Below, piece after piece: positions 51,124 to 62,260 of a DNA stretch of 64,000 bases. A program made the position numbers and the translations under genes. Below the pieces are notes generated by a model that was not told the origin of the DNA, did not search any database, and was given only the letters and a program-made list of their open reading frames with translations. Source of the stretch: Lunularia cruciata (lineage: Eukaryota; Streptophyta; Marchantiopsida; Lunulariales; Lunulariaceae); contig OX419760.1 of NCBI GenBank assembly GCA_948567375.1, positions 62,864,911-62,928,910 on the forward strand, written 5' to 3'. Numbering within the stretch: position 1 is the first letter of the stretch; every line of letters starts with the position of its first letter.

Positions 51124-51811
51124 TGAGCCGGCCTGTCTCTCACTCAAGATGAACCTCTGATGGCTATTATGGTAGCGCACCATGGACTAAGAAGGCAAGG
51201 AACCCAAACTCCATCATACTCCTCCAAGGCTAACACTCCAAGACTCAAGACATTGCTCACTTGAAAACTCAATGAGAGAGAGATAGTTGCAAATGAAAGG
51301 ATGATGAGTACCTCCTCACCCCTTGTTTATATACTTGTGAAATAGTTACGTACCAAAGTTACTAATTACCATAGTAACTCAAGTTACTAGACTAAAAGTC
51401 AAGTAAAGTCAAAAAGTAGAAAGGAATATCCATTCACATGGGCATATTCCCCTAAGCATGTGGTCTTATCTTGACCCAACCACTAAGTCAAGGATTCCTT
51501 CACATGGGCTATCCTTGGAATAAAGAAGAATCCAAAAGAAAAAGGTTTGTGGGCCCAAGAGTTCTCAACTCTTTCCTCAAAGCCAAACACCTAGGAATAA
51601 TGCCAAGTCAACACACTAAAATCCAAAATAGTGGTGCTCATCTTTTCTACTTCCTCTAAAGTAAGGTCCACTCTATCTTAGCTATGACTAACTTTAGCAA
51701 ACCATGACTAATATAGAACCATCCTTTATCTCTATAAATAATATCTCTTAAGTACTTGTAATACCAAGCTAAATATTACAATACCACACACATGCACAAA
51801 TGGGTGTTACA
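51122..51811 (-). repeat. 3' LTR of element B
   Basis: Ends ..GGGTGTTACA on the + strand (TGTAAC.. as read in the element). It is preceded, in element orientation, by a purine-rich tract (51812-51824). It matches the other LTR except for about seven substitutions, four of them outside the outer 16 bp. Confidence 0.93.
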
Positions 51812-51859
51812 TTTACTCCCGGACTAAGTTTTCACTTTGTCCTCAAAGTGAAGGTCTCT

Positions 51860-53713
51860 CTACCTTCTATGGTACATCTTCAACTTATCATGGTTAATCC
51901 TATCAAAGTGTCTTCCTCCCAACTCCTTGAGATCATAGGTGTAATTGCCCCACACCTTCTTCACTATGAAAGGTCCAAAGTACTTAGGTAAAAACTTCTT
52001 TTGCACTCTCTTGAATCGAATGGAATCAAACAACATTACCCAATCACCTTCTTTGAAAGGCTCTACCTTCTTCTTGCCTTGCCTCTTATCATAGCTCTCC
52101 TTTTGTTTCCTTTGGGCTTGCTCCACTCGAACCATAGCAACTGCTCTTGCCTCTTCCAACTCCATGAGTTGTTCCTTCCTTGACTTCTCTGCATCACCTC
52201 CTTGTGCTTTCTTCAATTTCCTATGAATGCTTTGGAAGGTAGGAAGATCAAAGTGAATAGGTAAGGTAGACTCAATACCATACACCAATTGAAATGGAGA
52301 ATATCCGGTGGAAGTCTTCATGGTTGTCCTATACTCTCACAAAACTGCATGAATCCTCTTGTCCCAATGATGTTTAGCCCCCTCCATTTCTGCATCTTTG
52401 GCCAACATCATGCACAAGGTCTGATTGGTTCTCTCTGCCAAGCCATTGGAATTTGGCTTATAGGATGTAGTTACTCTATGTGTGATAGAGAAATGTCGTA
52501 GCATGGCTGTAGTAATGCTTCCTATAAACTCTCCTCCTCTTTCAGAAACCAACTCCAAAGGGCATCCAAACCTAGTGATAATGCGTTCATAAAGAAATCT
52601 ACCCACTTCATCTTCATTCTTGTCCCTCAATGGTCTAGCCTCAACTCACTTGGTAAGGTAATCAGTAACTACCACAATGTACCAATTGTTCCTTGGGGTT
52701 CTATTGAGAGGACCTACAAAATCAATTCCCCACTTCTCAAAAGGTCCTAGCAATGGAATTGATCTAAGTGGTGGAGTGGATGTAGACTTTCTAGCAAAAG
52801 CTTGACAAACATGACAAGTTTTGCAATAATCAAGACAATCCTTGAAAATCCTTCTCCAATGGTAACCTGCATCTAGAATCTTGAAAGCAGTCACCTTTCT
52901 TGCAAAGTGTCCTCCACATACTAAGCCTTCATGAAACTCCTTTATGAGTAGGATAGACTCTTCCTTACCCACTGCTCTTCGAAGTAGACCATCTGCTCCT
53001 TGGTGAAAAAGAATATCCTCCACCATTATGTAAGGTCTAGATCTTGCTGCAAGGGCCTTCCTCTCCCTAGCATGCATCCCTTCTGGATAGTTACCTCTTG
53101 TCACAAAATCCACAATCTCCTTGTACTCCATTGGAACCTCTTGAGTGATTGAGATTGTCATGAGCTCCTCATCCGGGAAGGAATCATCCACTGGCTCATC
53201 TCCATCATGATCATAGGCTCTAGATAATAAATCAGCATTTGCATGTTTCTTTCTTGGCCTATCTTCAATGGTGTAGTCATACTCAGACAAGAGTATCATC
53301 CACCTTGCTAGTCTCCCTTCAACATTAGGCTTGTTGAAGATGTACTTCAAAGCCTTGTGATCCGTGACAATGGTGGCTTTCCCTCCAATCAAGTAGTGTC
53401 TAAACTTCTTGAGACCAAAGATCACTGCCAACCCTTCTCTCTCCGTGACAGAGTAGTTCTTCTCTGCTGAAACCATCTGCCTACTAGCATAAGCTATTGG
53501 ATGATCATGCCCATCTTGGTCTAATTGACTAAGAGTGCATCCTATAGCTACATTAGAAGCATCAGTGTAGAGGATGAAAGGCTTACTCCAATCAGGTTTA
53601 GCAAGAATTGGAGCTACAACAAGGGATTGCTTGAGCTCCTCAAAAGCTTTGAGAGCCTCCTTGTCCTCCAAAATCACTATGTAATCTACACCCTTCTTCA
53701 TGTAGATGGTCAA
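51860..53713 (-). pseudogene. pol: RNase H and integrase of element B
   Basis: In one frame, read right to left: RNase H (LYTDASNVAIG, VTDHKALKYI), integrase zinc region (HEGLVCGGH, then CKTCHVCQ), catalytic core with GIDFVGPL, then LVSERGGEF where the second catalytic Asp reads Glu, NGLAERTNQT with the Glu intact, and a C-terminal KYFGPF-type domain ending in HRR. TGA codons at 52646-52648 and 52337-52339 sit where Trp is expected. No chromodomain follows. Confidence 0.88.
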
Positions 53714-53755
53714 TGCATAAGCCTTGTTGGAAAATGAGAAGATGAACCTCCTATA

Positions 53756-54552
53756 CTATCCAACCATCCCCAAGAATTGGCGTAACTTTGTCAAGCTTGA
53801 AGGGAATGGAAGGTCTGAGATTTTCCTTACCTTCTCAAGATCAACTGCTATTCCATCCTTGGAGATGATGTGCCCCAAAAGTAGACCTTCTTCACATCCA
53901 AAAATGCACTTCTCTGGGTTGAGTGATGCATTTGCCTCATCTAAGCATTGCAAGACTTTGATTAGGTGTTCAAAGTGCTCCTCCTTGCTCCCATAGACAC
54001 AAAAGTCATCAATGAAGTCTCTCACAAATTTCCCAATGAAAGGTTCAAATACCTTGTTCATGAACCGTTGGAATGTGGCTGGAGCATTGCAAAGCCCAAA
54101 AGGCATGACCTTGAAAGCATAAGTTCCCCAAGGTGTGGTGAACGTGGTGAGTTGTTGATGCTCTGGTGCAATCTTGATTTGGTTGTATCCACTATAACCA
54201 TCTCCAAAACTGTACCTCTCATGACTTGCAACCTCCTCCAAGATCTCATCAATGAATGGCAATGGGTAGTAGTCCTTCTTGGTAACAGCATTGAGCTTCT
54301 TGTAATCCACACATACCTGAAGCTTGCCATTCTTTTTCTTCACAATGACAATTGGAGCACCCATTCTAAATTCTCCACCTCAAAGATAAATCTAGCCTCC
54401 TTGAGCTTATCAATCTCCTCCTTCACAACCAAAGATATTGGTGGGCTAATGCGATGTTGCTTTTGGCGGATTGGTCTTGCATGTGACTCCACCTCTATCT
54501 TGTGCTCCTCCAAGGTGACTTCCTTCAAATCCTTGTAACTAAAAGCAAACAC
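53756..54552 (-). pseudogene. pol: Reverse transcriptase of element B
   Basis: The start (54552-54340: FAFSYKDL, HRISPP) is in one frame. A one-base shift near 54355 leads to the main frame with APIVIVKKKNGK, VDYKKLNA, GYSGYNQI, MPFGLCNAPATF and the catalytic FIDDF. It ends at TAG 53756-53758 in the connection region (FLGMVG), in phase with the RNase H part. Confidence 0.88.
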
Positions 54553-56684
54553 ATGGATGACTTGCAGAAAATCTCCTCAAATCTCACCTTCTCCTCCTTG
54601 GTAACATTTGGGCCATACTTGAGGGTAGATAACCTTCTCTCTACCTCCTCAAGTGTCAATGGTGATTTATCTGGGTCCTTCAAAACCTCAGGCTTAGGTG
54701 CAAAATCCATAGCACACAAAGGATACACATCTGAATCAGATTCAGATTCATCCTCCTCCGTGGAAGTCTCCTCTTCCATGCTTGTGTCCACACCTGAAAC
54801 TCCTTCTTCAGAATCTGATTCCCAATAATCAAAAGATGGGGTATCTGAATGTGAAGTGTTGGTGGTGTTAGTCACAAGAACAGTGACTCTATGGTTTGAT
54901 GGCCCAATACTCAAGTACCCTTTGTGCCATCGATCAGTTGTGCGTGCTGCTCTCAACCATGGCCTCCCAAGAAGTAAGTCATAGCTTGAATCCTTCAAGA
55001 CTTGGAAAGTCATGAGATTTTGAACTCCCATAATTGAAACTACCACCTTATCCATCACCCCTACTGGTCGAACTTGTTGCTTGTTTGCCATGCTCACCAC
55101 AAATGTTGAAGGTCTTGAGGGTATCATACCCAACTTCTTCATCAACCTTTCTGACATGGCATTCACTGCTGATCCTCCATCAACCAATGCATCCTTGATG
55201 TTGTGACCATTCACTCTCACATCAATCTTGGAGGCATATTCACAAGCCTCCCATGGTGCTAGCTTGGCATCCACCACCCCCAGTGATATTGGAACTTTTG
55301 CCTTCTTCTTCTTCTTGCTCCTTGTAGAACTCAAACCACCTCTAAGCTCCTTTCTCAAGGTAGGGTTCAAAGCAATTAATTGGCCCACTGTGATATTAGC
55401 CTTGTGACTACCAACATCCTCCAACACATTGTAGTTCCATTGTTGCTTTGAGATCAAGAAGTCCTCCATCCCCAACTTCTTCCTTGGAGTCTTTGTTGTT
55501 GATGGTGTTGAGGTGCGAGTGCTCCTAGTAGACATAGGAGTATCCTTGCTTGAAGTAAATCCTTGAGAAGAGTGAACATCCTTTGCAAAACGAGCTCTCT
55601 TCTTCTCTTGTGCCAAAAGCTCCAAATTAAGACCCTTGGAGTTTGAGCACTCTCCCCTCTCATACTTGCTCTCCACCACATCTATGGATGCTATCCCCTT
55701 ACCTTTTTTGGGATTAGGAGCCACTTGGGTTTCACTACCTCCTTCTTTCCCTCTATTGGCTCCCTCATAACCCCTTCCTCCATGGTAAGTGGAATTTGGG
55801 CAATTCCTTTGGATATGGCCTCTTCCTCCACAACCAAAACAATTTCTATCATTGAAATTGTTGGCTGGTTGGCCTCCTCAATATGGATAGTTTCCATAAC
55901 TCCTAGGCCCTCTCCCTACATTCTGATCCACCTCTCTCTTCTCCCATAGTTGCACCACATTGATCTTGAGATCTGCAAGTTGTTCTGTGATGGTTTGGAG
56001 TGGATCTTTTGGTGGAGGTGCAAGAACTGGAGCAACTATTACTTGTGGTGCAACCCTTGTCACCAAAGTATCAGAAGTTCCACCATACTTGTAGCCTTGA
56101 GGAGGATGCACAACCTCCTTCACCACCAAATCACTCTCATCCCCTTCCAAACTCTCCTCCATACGAATTGCGATCTTGATAGCTTCAACCTTGGAAGAAG
56201 GTTTCTCATATCTCACCTTGCTTCTAATTTGTGGTCTCAATCCTCCCACAAAATTCTTGGTGAGCATGGCCCCTATGCCAATCATTGTAGTCTCCACATC
56301 ATCCCCACCCTTCCTCAACACTATGCGAAATCTGGACTCCAACTTTTCCACTCTTTCCACATAGACTCTCACTTTCTCTCCATCTCCTTGCTTGAGAAAT
56401 GTAACCTCACTCATCAATCTCTCATAACTCTCATCAGGAAGAAAGTTCTCAATGAGTGCTGAAGTCAAAGTCTCCCAAGACTCCTCTTCCCCCTCTCTCC
56501 TCTCTCTCTTTTGGTATTCTGACTCATACCATGTAAGTGTTGCATCCTCAAAGAAATCTGGTAATAATGAGGCCCACTCATTCTTCCTCCTCTCATTGTT
56601 TCTTATGCAAGCTCTCTTGAAGTCTCTCACAAAGGCCTCCACATCTTCTCCATCCTTGCCAAAGAAAACTGGAAGTTTTCCCAT
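54525..56684 (-). pseudogene. gag: gag-protease of element B
   Basis: One frame from ATG 56684 with a single TGA at 55878-55880. Capsid: FFGKDGEDVEAFVRDF, LTWYESEY, NFLPDESYERL. Just after the stop lies a CX2CX4HX4C knuckle (CFGCGGRGHIQRNC, about 55800-55845). The protease region reads ALVDGGSAVNAM and LLLGRPWLR; the DGGS form occurs in other plant elements. The frame changes again near 54570 before RT, by a mutation or a programmed shift. Confidence 0.88.
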
Positions 56685-56920
56685 CTTAACCCCTCACTAT
56701 CTTTCTTTTCTCTCAAAATTTTTTTTTCTCTTTTCTTTTCTCTCACTCTATTACTAATAGAGTATATACATGACTAACACCATCTGAGAATAATCCACTC
56801 TAGGGAAAACAAAAGGTTCAGGTTGCTCCAAGATTTCTATAGCAACATCAAATCCTAGAGTGCATATTAATCTAACTCTCATGGATAGTTTATCCATAAA
56901 TTGAAAGATTATCTCCATCA

Positions 56921-57394
56921 CTAATCTTGAGAACTAGCTGATGAAGGTGGTAGTATTTTTGTAGTTGTACTAAGACTCTCTCCAAGATCCTTCACCAAAG
57001 TTTCCAAAAGTGCTTTTACTCCACTACACTCATGTCCTTTTGGAAGTCCTTCAACTCCACAAACCTCACACAACTCCTTGGTCTTAGATCTTCTCCCTCC
57101 CAATCTTGGTGAAGAAGGTCCAACATGCAAACCCAAGTCAAGTAAGCCTCTCCTTTCCCTCAATCTCTTGCTCTCAAAGGTCAATGGACATGAACTTGCC
57201 TTATGTCCCTTCTCTCCACATAGAAAACACTTAGACTCACTCTTTCCTCCAAGTGGTGTAGGTTTTTGGATCCTCTCAATACTCTCTTCAAATTCTATTG
57301 TAAACTCTCTTTTCCTCAAATCAACCCCTACAATCACCTCAAACCCTTGGGGCACCTTGCATAATCTCAATTTCCACTCTTGATGACCCTCCAT
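56921..57394 (-). CDS. Extra CCHC-bearing ORF upstream of gag in element B
   Basis: An intact 157-codon ATG-started frame between the leader ORF and gag. Its middle holds a CX2CX4HX4C knuckle (CFLCGEKGHKASSC), and a second Cys/His group follows (CEVCGVEGLPKGHEC). The first third has FEVIVGVDLRKREFTIEFEESIERI, a possible beta-rich strand pair. It is separate from the gag knuckle at about 55820. An overlapping upstream frame (57587-57339) is also open and may be its frameshifted start. It could be an accessory nucleic-acid-binding protein or a captured host fragment. The family is not recognised. Confidence 0.55.
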   Translation of the reverse strand: MEGHQEWKLRLCKVPQGFEVIVGVDLRKREFTIEFEESIERIQKPTPLGGKSESKCFLCGEKGHKASSCPLTFESKRLRERRGLLDLGLHVGPSSPRLGGRRSKTKELCEVCGVEGLPKGHECSGVKALLETLVKDLGESLSTTTKILPPSSASSQD

Positions 57395-58042
57395 GTTCCC
57401 AAGATGAATCTAAACACTCAAACATGCTTTTTGTTGATCTCAAACTTCTCATGCATGAGATCTCCACTCTGCAGAATTGACCCTTCCTCACAATGTCACT
57501 CAAATCTCCCAACCAATATGTCACAGTCCTCTGAAATTTTTCACACTTGATTACAACTCCAGGGCGTCCTTCCCTGCAAAATTTCAAATCTTTTTATCAA
57601 GCCATTTGGCCTAGACATCTTTCTATTCAGCACCCATATTTCAGATTTGGTCTGAAAACCACCCCCCCCCACTTCAAAAACTCATTTCTCCCTGCGCAAG
57701 AACGATCTCTTTCTAATTTTTGTGGCAGCAGGTAGGATACAATGCACTGAATTTTCTTGGAAATTTTCAGGATAATTCACTTAAAATTGAAGAAATGCCA
57801 GACTCTGTACAATTTTCCAGAGAGCATGCAGTTGCGGGAGCACTTTACCCTATCAACTTTCAAAAATTCTAGCCCAGTGCGCATAGAAGCTCTCACAATA
57901 ATTTCAAGTGTGCTAACTAAAAGATAACCCAAGCTATCCTGTGTAGAAATCTCAAGTCCAGATCTCAAACTTGAGATTTTGCCCAAAATCACCTTAATCC
58001 CCAAAATCTGCAATACACCTCACACAATCTCTCCAATTTCTC
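57395..58042 (-). other. Leader of element B between small ORFs
   Basis: Minus-strand frames at 57587-57339 and 58013-57777 are open, but only the former looks possibly coding (it overlaps the CCHC ORF). A short C-run lies at about 57661-57670. Confidence 0.4.
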
Positions 58043-58213
58043 TCATGTGTACAAGATGTACAAAATCACCTCAAAGATATCATAATGAACTACAGGGTAT
58101 ACAAATAGATCTTGGTTCTCTAACATAAGTTCAGCCCTCTCCTCTCCTAATGTTCTCTCCAAGTGAGCTCTCATAGCCTCCTTCTGCCTAATGTAGAATT
58201 GGACGCGGAACAT
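58043..58213 (-). CDS. Leader ORF of element B
   Basis: A 56-codon frame whose ATG lies about 20 bases after the primer site. It reads FRVQFYIRQKEAMR, LGEER, FVYPVVHYD and LYILYT before TGA. It resembles the two leader ORFs of element A in motif order, length and C-terminal end. It is far from gag (56684) and not in the same message segment as any known domain. The function is unknown. Confidence 0.5.
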   Translation of the reverse strand: MFRVQFYIRQKEAMRAHLERTLGEERAELMLENQDLFVYPVVHYDIFEVILYILYT

Positions 58214-58231
58214 TATCTTGCCTTCTAGAGA

Positions 58232-58250
58232 GGTCCCAGCAACGGAACCA
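58232..58250 (-). promoter_or_regulatory. Primer-binding site of element B
   Basis: On the minus strand TGGTTCCGTTGCTGGGACC starts four bases after the 5' LTR end. It begins with the obligatory TGG. The cognate tRNA was not assigned; it is not the iMet type used by A. Confidence 0.7.
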
Positions 58251-58254
58251 AAAA

Positions 58255-58944
58255 TGTAAGTCGTCCTGTCTCTCACTCAGGATGAACCTCTGATGGCTAT
58301 TATGGTAGCGCACCATGGACTAAGAAGGCAAGGAACTCAAACTCCATCATACTCCTCCAAGGCTAACACTCCAAGACTCAAGACATTGCTCACTTGAAAA
58401 CTCAATGAGAGAGAGATAGTTGCAAATGAAAGGATGATGAGTACCTCCTCACCCCTTGTTTATATACTTGTGAAATAGTTACGTACCAAAGTTACTAATT
58501 ACCGTAGTAACTCAAGTTACTAGACTAAAAGTCAAGTAAAGTCAAAAAGTAGAAAGGAATATCCATTCACATGGGCATATTCCCCTAAGCATGTGGTCTT
58601 ATCTTGACCCAACCACTAAGTCAAGGATTCCTTCACATGGGCTATCCTTGGAATAAAGAAGAATCCAAAAGAAAAAGGTTTGCGGGCCCAAGAGTTCTCA
58701 ACTCTTTCCTCAAAGCCAAACACCTAGGAATAATGCCAAGTCAACACACTAAAATCCAAAATAGTGGTGCTCATCTTTTCTACTTCCTCTAAAGTAAGGT
58801 CCACTCTATCTTAGCTATGACTAACTTTAGCAAACCATGACTAATATAGAACCATCCTTTATCTCTATAAATAATATCTCTTAAGTACTTGTAATACCAA
58901 GCTAAATATTACAATACCACACACATGCACAAATGGGTGTTACA
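58255..58944 (-). repeat. 5' LTR of element B
   Basis: Same length as the partner at 51122-51811. It contains tctataaataat-like core sequence near 58862-58875 on the + strand. Confidence 0.93.
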
Positions 58945-59859
58945 AGCTTGTCTCGAGTACTCATCACCGATAGAGGCACCCAATTCACCAGTTTGTTTTG
59001 GCAAACACTCTTTGGTTTCTTCAAAACCAAGTTGGCCATGTCTACAACTTACCACCCACAAATAGATGGCCAAACAGAGCGGGCCAATCGCACGATCGAA
59101 GACATGTTACGCGGCTTCACCTTGGAAGAGCAAGAGAGGTGGGACACCTTACTACCGTTGGTGGAATTTGCTTACAACAATTCAGTGAATGCCTCCACCC
59201 AGGTCACTCCATTCTTCCTCTTGTATGGTGAGCATCCCTTCACACCTTCTAGCTTGATGAAGATCCGTCCAGTGACTACCAAGGTTGATGCAGTCAACAC
59301 ATTTGTTTCTAGAATCCAACAAGGTGTGGAGAGCGCCAAGCACAGGTTACAGATTGCACAAAATCGACAAAAGCAGTATGTTGATGCACACCGTAGGCAC
59401 ATGGAGTTCAATGTTGGGGATCAAGTGTGGCTATCGACAACCAACCTCACATTAGTTGGATCTCGTAAGCTCAGACCTTGTTTTATTGGGCCTTTCTCGA
59501 TTCTTCGTCGCATCGGCGCTGTGGCCTATCACCTTGAGCTACCACCACACATGAAGATCCATCCAGTGTTCCATGTCTCCCTATTATGCAGATATGCTTC
59601 CCGATCAGGCCAAGGTCCTTCCACACAAGACATTCGACCTTGTCCAACAGTCATTGATGGCATAGAGGAATATGAAGTGGAGCGGATTCTCCAAAAGCGC
59701 ATGCGTGGTACTCGCCATCCGTGGGTGGAATATCTAGTACAATGGAAAGGTTACCCCCTCTATGAAGCAACCTGGGAACCCGCTGCCAATTTGGCACATG
59801 CACCGGTGTTGGTGCAAGCATTTGAGCAACAATTGCACAACGAGGATGTTGCGTCTTAA
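58945..59859 (+). pseudogene. pol: pol of element A, 3' part (integrase and chromodomain)
   Basis: Continues the integrase cut at 51123, in phase. LITDRGTQF holds the second Asp and QTERANRT the Glu, so the DDE set is complete across the two parts. A GPF-type domain follows (FIGPFSILRRI), then HPVFHVSLL. The C-terminal chromodomain, from 59668, shows EYEVERIL, YLVQWKGYP and ATWEP, all aromatic-cage positions of the family. Chromodomains can guide insertion to marked chromatin. The stop is at 59857-59859, just before the polypurine tract. Confidence 0.9.
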
Positions 59860-59872
59860 AAGGAGGGAGGTC

Positions 59873-60613
59873 TATAATACCAAGGGTTAGCCATATGATC
59901 TAGATGTGAAATTCGGTTTGGTAACATCTAGAATGATGTTATACAGGATGGTCAAAATAGATCAGATAGAAGTATCACCAAAAGAGTACTTCTACTAATA
60001 GGGCAGAAATCAAAATAGACTTGAGAACCTTAGAACCAATAGCTAGACATATGATTTAAAGGTTAGAATTGGTTTAGTAACATCAGGAAGGATATTACAC
60101 ATGATGGACTAAACAGATCAGAAAGAGGTATCACCAAAAGGGGACTTCTACTAATAGAGTAGGAACCAAAATATGCTTGAAATCTTTGAAGGCAATTTCG
60201 GAGGCCTAAACGGATGAATTAGGCCTTGAAAATGTGTGAGTCCTCCCCCCCACAACAAAGGAAAGGCTGGCCTTCCCTCCCCCTGCTTTGTCTCATCGAG
60301 AGCTTTCCAATGGTACCTTACTCACGTGATTCTGATATTCCTACAGGAAGATTCCCTAAAAGATTCCCTCCGGTCAAAGCTCGTTTGACCAACCAGATAG
60401 GACCTAGACCAGACAGGTCACCCATCCAAGTAAGTAATCCAAGGGTGGAGCTTGCTGACATGTCACCTATTTGTGTTCCTAATCCTATGGTGGAGCTTCC
60501 TTGGAGGAGATCCTCTTTGTCTATATAATAAAGAGAAGGTGCTCCCTTGGAGCATCGAATGTTTGAGTGTGCAATCTATGTTTTCTCTCTTCTCTTGTCC
60601 TCGGAGGATTACA
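59873..60613 (+). repeat. 3' LTR of element A
   Basis: Begins TATAATACC (the TG start mutated to TA) and ends GGATTACA, followed by the TSD GGTAT at 60614-60618. The promoter block ctatataataaag is at 60521. Confidence 0.92.
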
Positions 60614-60628
60614 GGTATGGAGACATTA

Positions 60629-61040
60629 TGTAAAAGACCAAAACCGAGGAGAGAAATAAGAGAATGGAAACTCACATTGGGACACTTGAATGAGGGAAAA
60701 CTCCAAATGCCTAGCATGAGCTTTGGCTTTGGTATTTATAGGTAGCATACAAGGCCCTTGAGAAGCTTCTCAAGAAGCTTCCTCAAGCTGCTTTCTTAGA
60801 GTGCAAGCCAAGTTAACTAGGAAGCTTCTCAAGAAGCTTCCTTCTAGAAACCGCCTACTTGGCGTGCAAGCTAAGCTAGTTGGAACCTTCTAGAAGCTAC
60901 TTACTTAAGGTGCAAGCTAAGCTAACCGGGAAGCTTCCCAAGAAGCTTCCTAGATACTTCCAGAATATTCTAGGTTAATTTGTCTTATGTGCTACTTCGT
61001 GAGCCTGACTGACTTCGTCGCTAAACTCCATATTGTTACA
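60629..61040 (-). repeat. 3' LTR of element C (412 bp, HSE-rich)
   Basis: In element orientation it starts TGTAACAATATGG and ends CTTTTACA. It contains about three diverged tandem units, each with HSE-like words and the phrase TTAGCTTAGCTTGCAC, followed by a TATA box (CCTATAAATACC, minus strand, 60731-60742). Confidence 0.88.
60762..60970 (-). promoter_or_regulatory. Heat-shock-element-like array upstream of LTR TATA box
   Basis: GAAGCTTC (nGAAnnTTCn) occurs six times, at 60762, 60774, 60821, 60833, 60930 and 60942, in three pairs. TTCTAGAA is at 60842. Two perfect three-part sites are present: GAACCTTCTAGAA (60883-60895) and TTCCAGAATATTC (60958-60970). On the minus strand all lie upstream of the TATA box at 60731-60742, the nearest about 20 bp away. 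Binding by heat-shock factors is inferred from the motif. Confidence 0.65.
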
Positions 61041-61052
61041 TATTCCCCCGCC

Positions 61053-62260
61053 GCTAGTTGGTGATGTCCTCGTCGCCAGTGAAGCTTTGAATTCCTGGAT
61101 GGCCGTATGTGCATTGTGGAGGTGAGAAAGAGGTTCCCAGGTGGCATCATGAAAGGGATACCCTTTCCAAAGGACCTTGTACTCCGTATGTTGGCGACGG
61201 CCTCGTTGAATGTGGCGACGGGCAAGGATACGATCAACTTCGTACTCCTCATGATCATTGATAGGGATAGGAAGAGGGGGAGGTTGGACTCAAGAGGAAA
61301 AGGAAGAGGGGTTAGGAACAAAGGGTTTCAACTTGGAAACATGAAAGAAAGGATGGATATGCATGTGACGAGGCAAGGCAAGACGATAAGCAACAGGAGA
61401 GACAATTTGGGTGATATCAAAGGGTCCTATCTAATTACGGGCAAGTTTACAAACTTGGGTATCAAGTGGGAGAGGGAGGTTACTAGAGGATAGCATGACT
61501 TTATCACCAACTTTGAAGGTGAGATCTCGATGATGGTGGTCTGCATATTGTTTTTGGCGATTCTGAGCAACAAGGAGGTGAGACTTGGCTTGTTGGAGAG
61601 ATTGGGATATAGTGGTCAAGAATGTGGAAGTATGAGGAACTTGAGATGGAGGAGAAGCAAGAAGAGAATCGGGAACAAGCGGATCTTGGCCAAAATTGAG
61701 AAAGAAAGGAGAGAATCCGGTGCTTGCTTGTTTGGAATTGTTGTAGGCAAATTCGGCAGCGGCAAGACATTCATCCCAATTGGTATGGTGGACATTGACA
61801 GAGGCACGCAACATATCCTCCAATGTTCGATTTGCATGTTTGGTTTGTCCATCAGTTTGAGGATGATAGGCCGTGGACAAAGCAAGCTTGGTGCCAGGTA
61901 TCTAAAAGAGTGCTTGCCAAAACTTCTCGGTAAAGCGAAGATCACGGTCGGAGATGAGTACGTGTGGCATTCCATGATGCTTGAAGACATTGTCGAAGTA
62001 GATTTGTGCTAAGGTTGGAGTATCCACGGTATCACAGTTTGTTGCCAAGTGGATTTGCTTACTAAGCTTATCCACAAACACCACAATGGTAGTGTGTCCT
62101 TGTTTTGTCTTTGGCAAGGATGTGATGAGATCCAAGCTCACATGCTCCCAACGAGCTGATGGAACGGCAAGCGGTTGAAGGAGTCCACCCGGCTTTTGAT
62201 TGTTGGCCTTGTTACGTTGGCAGCTCTCACATGATTGGACAAATTCTCAAACATCCCGTG
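61053..62260 (-). pseudogene. pol: Integrase and chromodomain of element C
   Basis: One frame read right to left with at least two stops (ending at 61902 and 61431). It shows SLDLITSLPKT (first Asp), LISDRDLRF (second Asp), then TDGQTKHANRT, where the catalytic Glu of QTERANRT reads Lys. A GPF-type region and HPFFHVSKLK follow. The chromodomain begins at 61247 (EYEVDRIL, YKVLWKGYP, ATWEPLSHL) and is intact. Confidence 0.85.

Larger units (their letters stand above)
51122..58944 (-). mobile_element. Ty3/gypsy element B, nested in A, minus orientation
   Basis: Two 690-bp LTRs (51122-51811 and 58255-58944) flank a minus-strand interior: primer site, leader ORF, CCHC ORF, gag-protease and pol. 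About seven LTR differences indicate a young insertion. There is no chromodomain, and the RT reads FIDDF, so it belongs to a different, non-chromovirus branch from A; that clade call is inference. Four nonsense codons and two frame changes break gag-pol, and the second integrase Asp reads Glu. Confidence 0.93.
46160..60613 (+). mobile_element. Ty3/gypsy chromovirus element A (interrupted by B)
   Basis: Bounded by LTRs 46160-46915 and 59873-60613 and a 5-bp TSD (GGTAT). The interior holds a tRNA-iMet-type primer site, two leader ORFs, gag, protease, RT, RNase H and integrase, then element B (51122-58944), then the rest of integrase, a chromodomain, and a polypurine tract (59858-59870, aaaaggagggagg). 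Without B it is about 6.6 kb. The LTRs differ at roughly 35 places by eye, so it is older than B. Nonsense codons in gag and pol make it non-autonomous. Confidence 0.93.
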
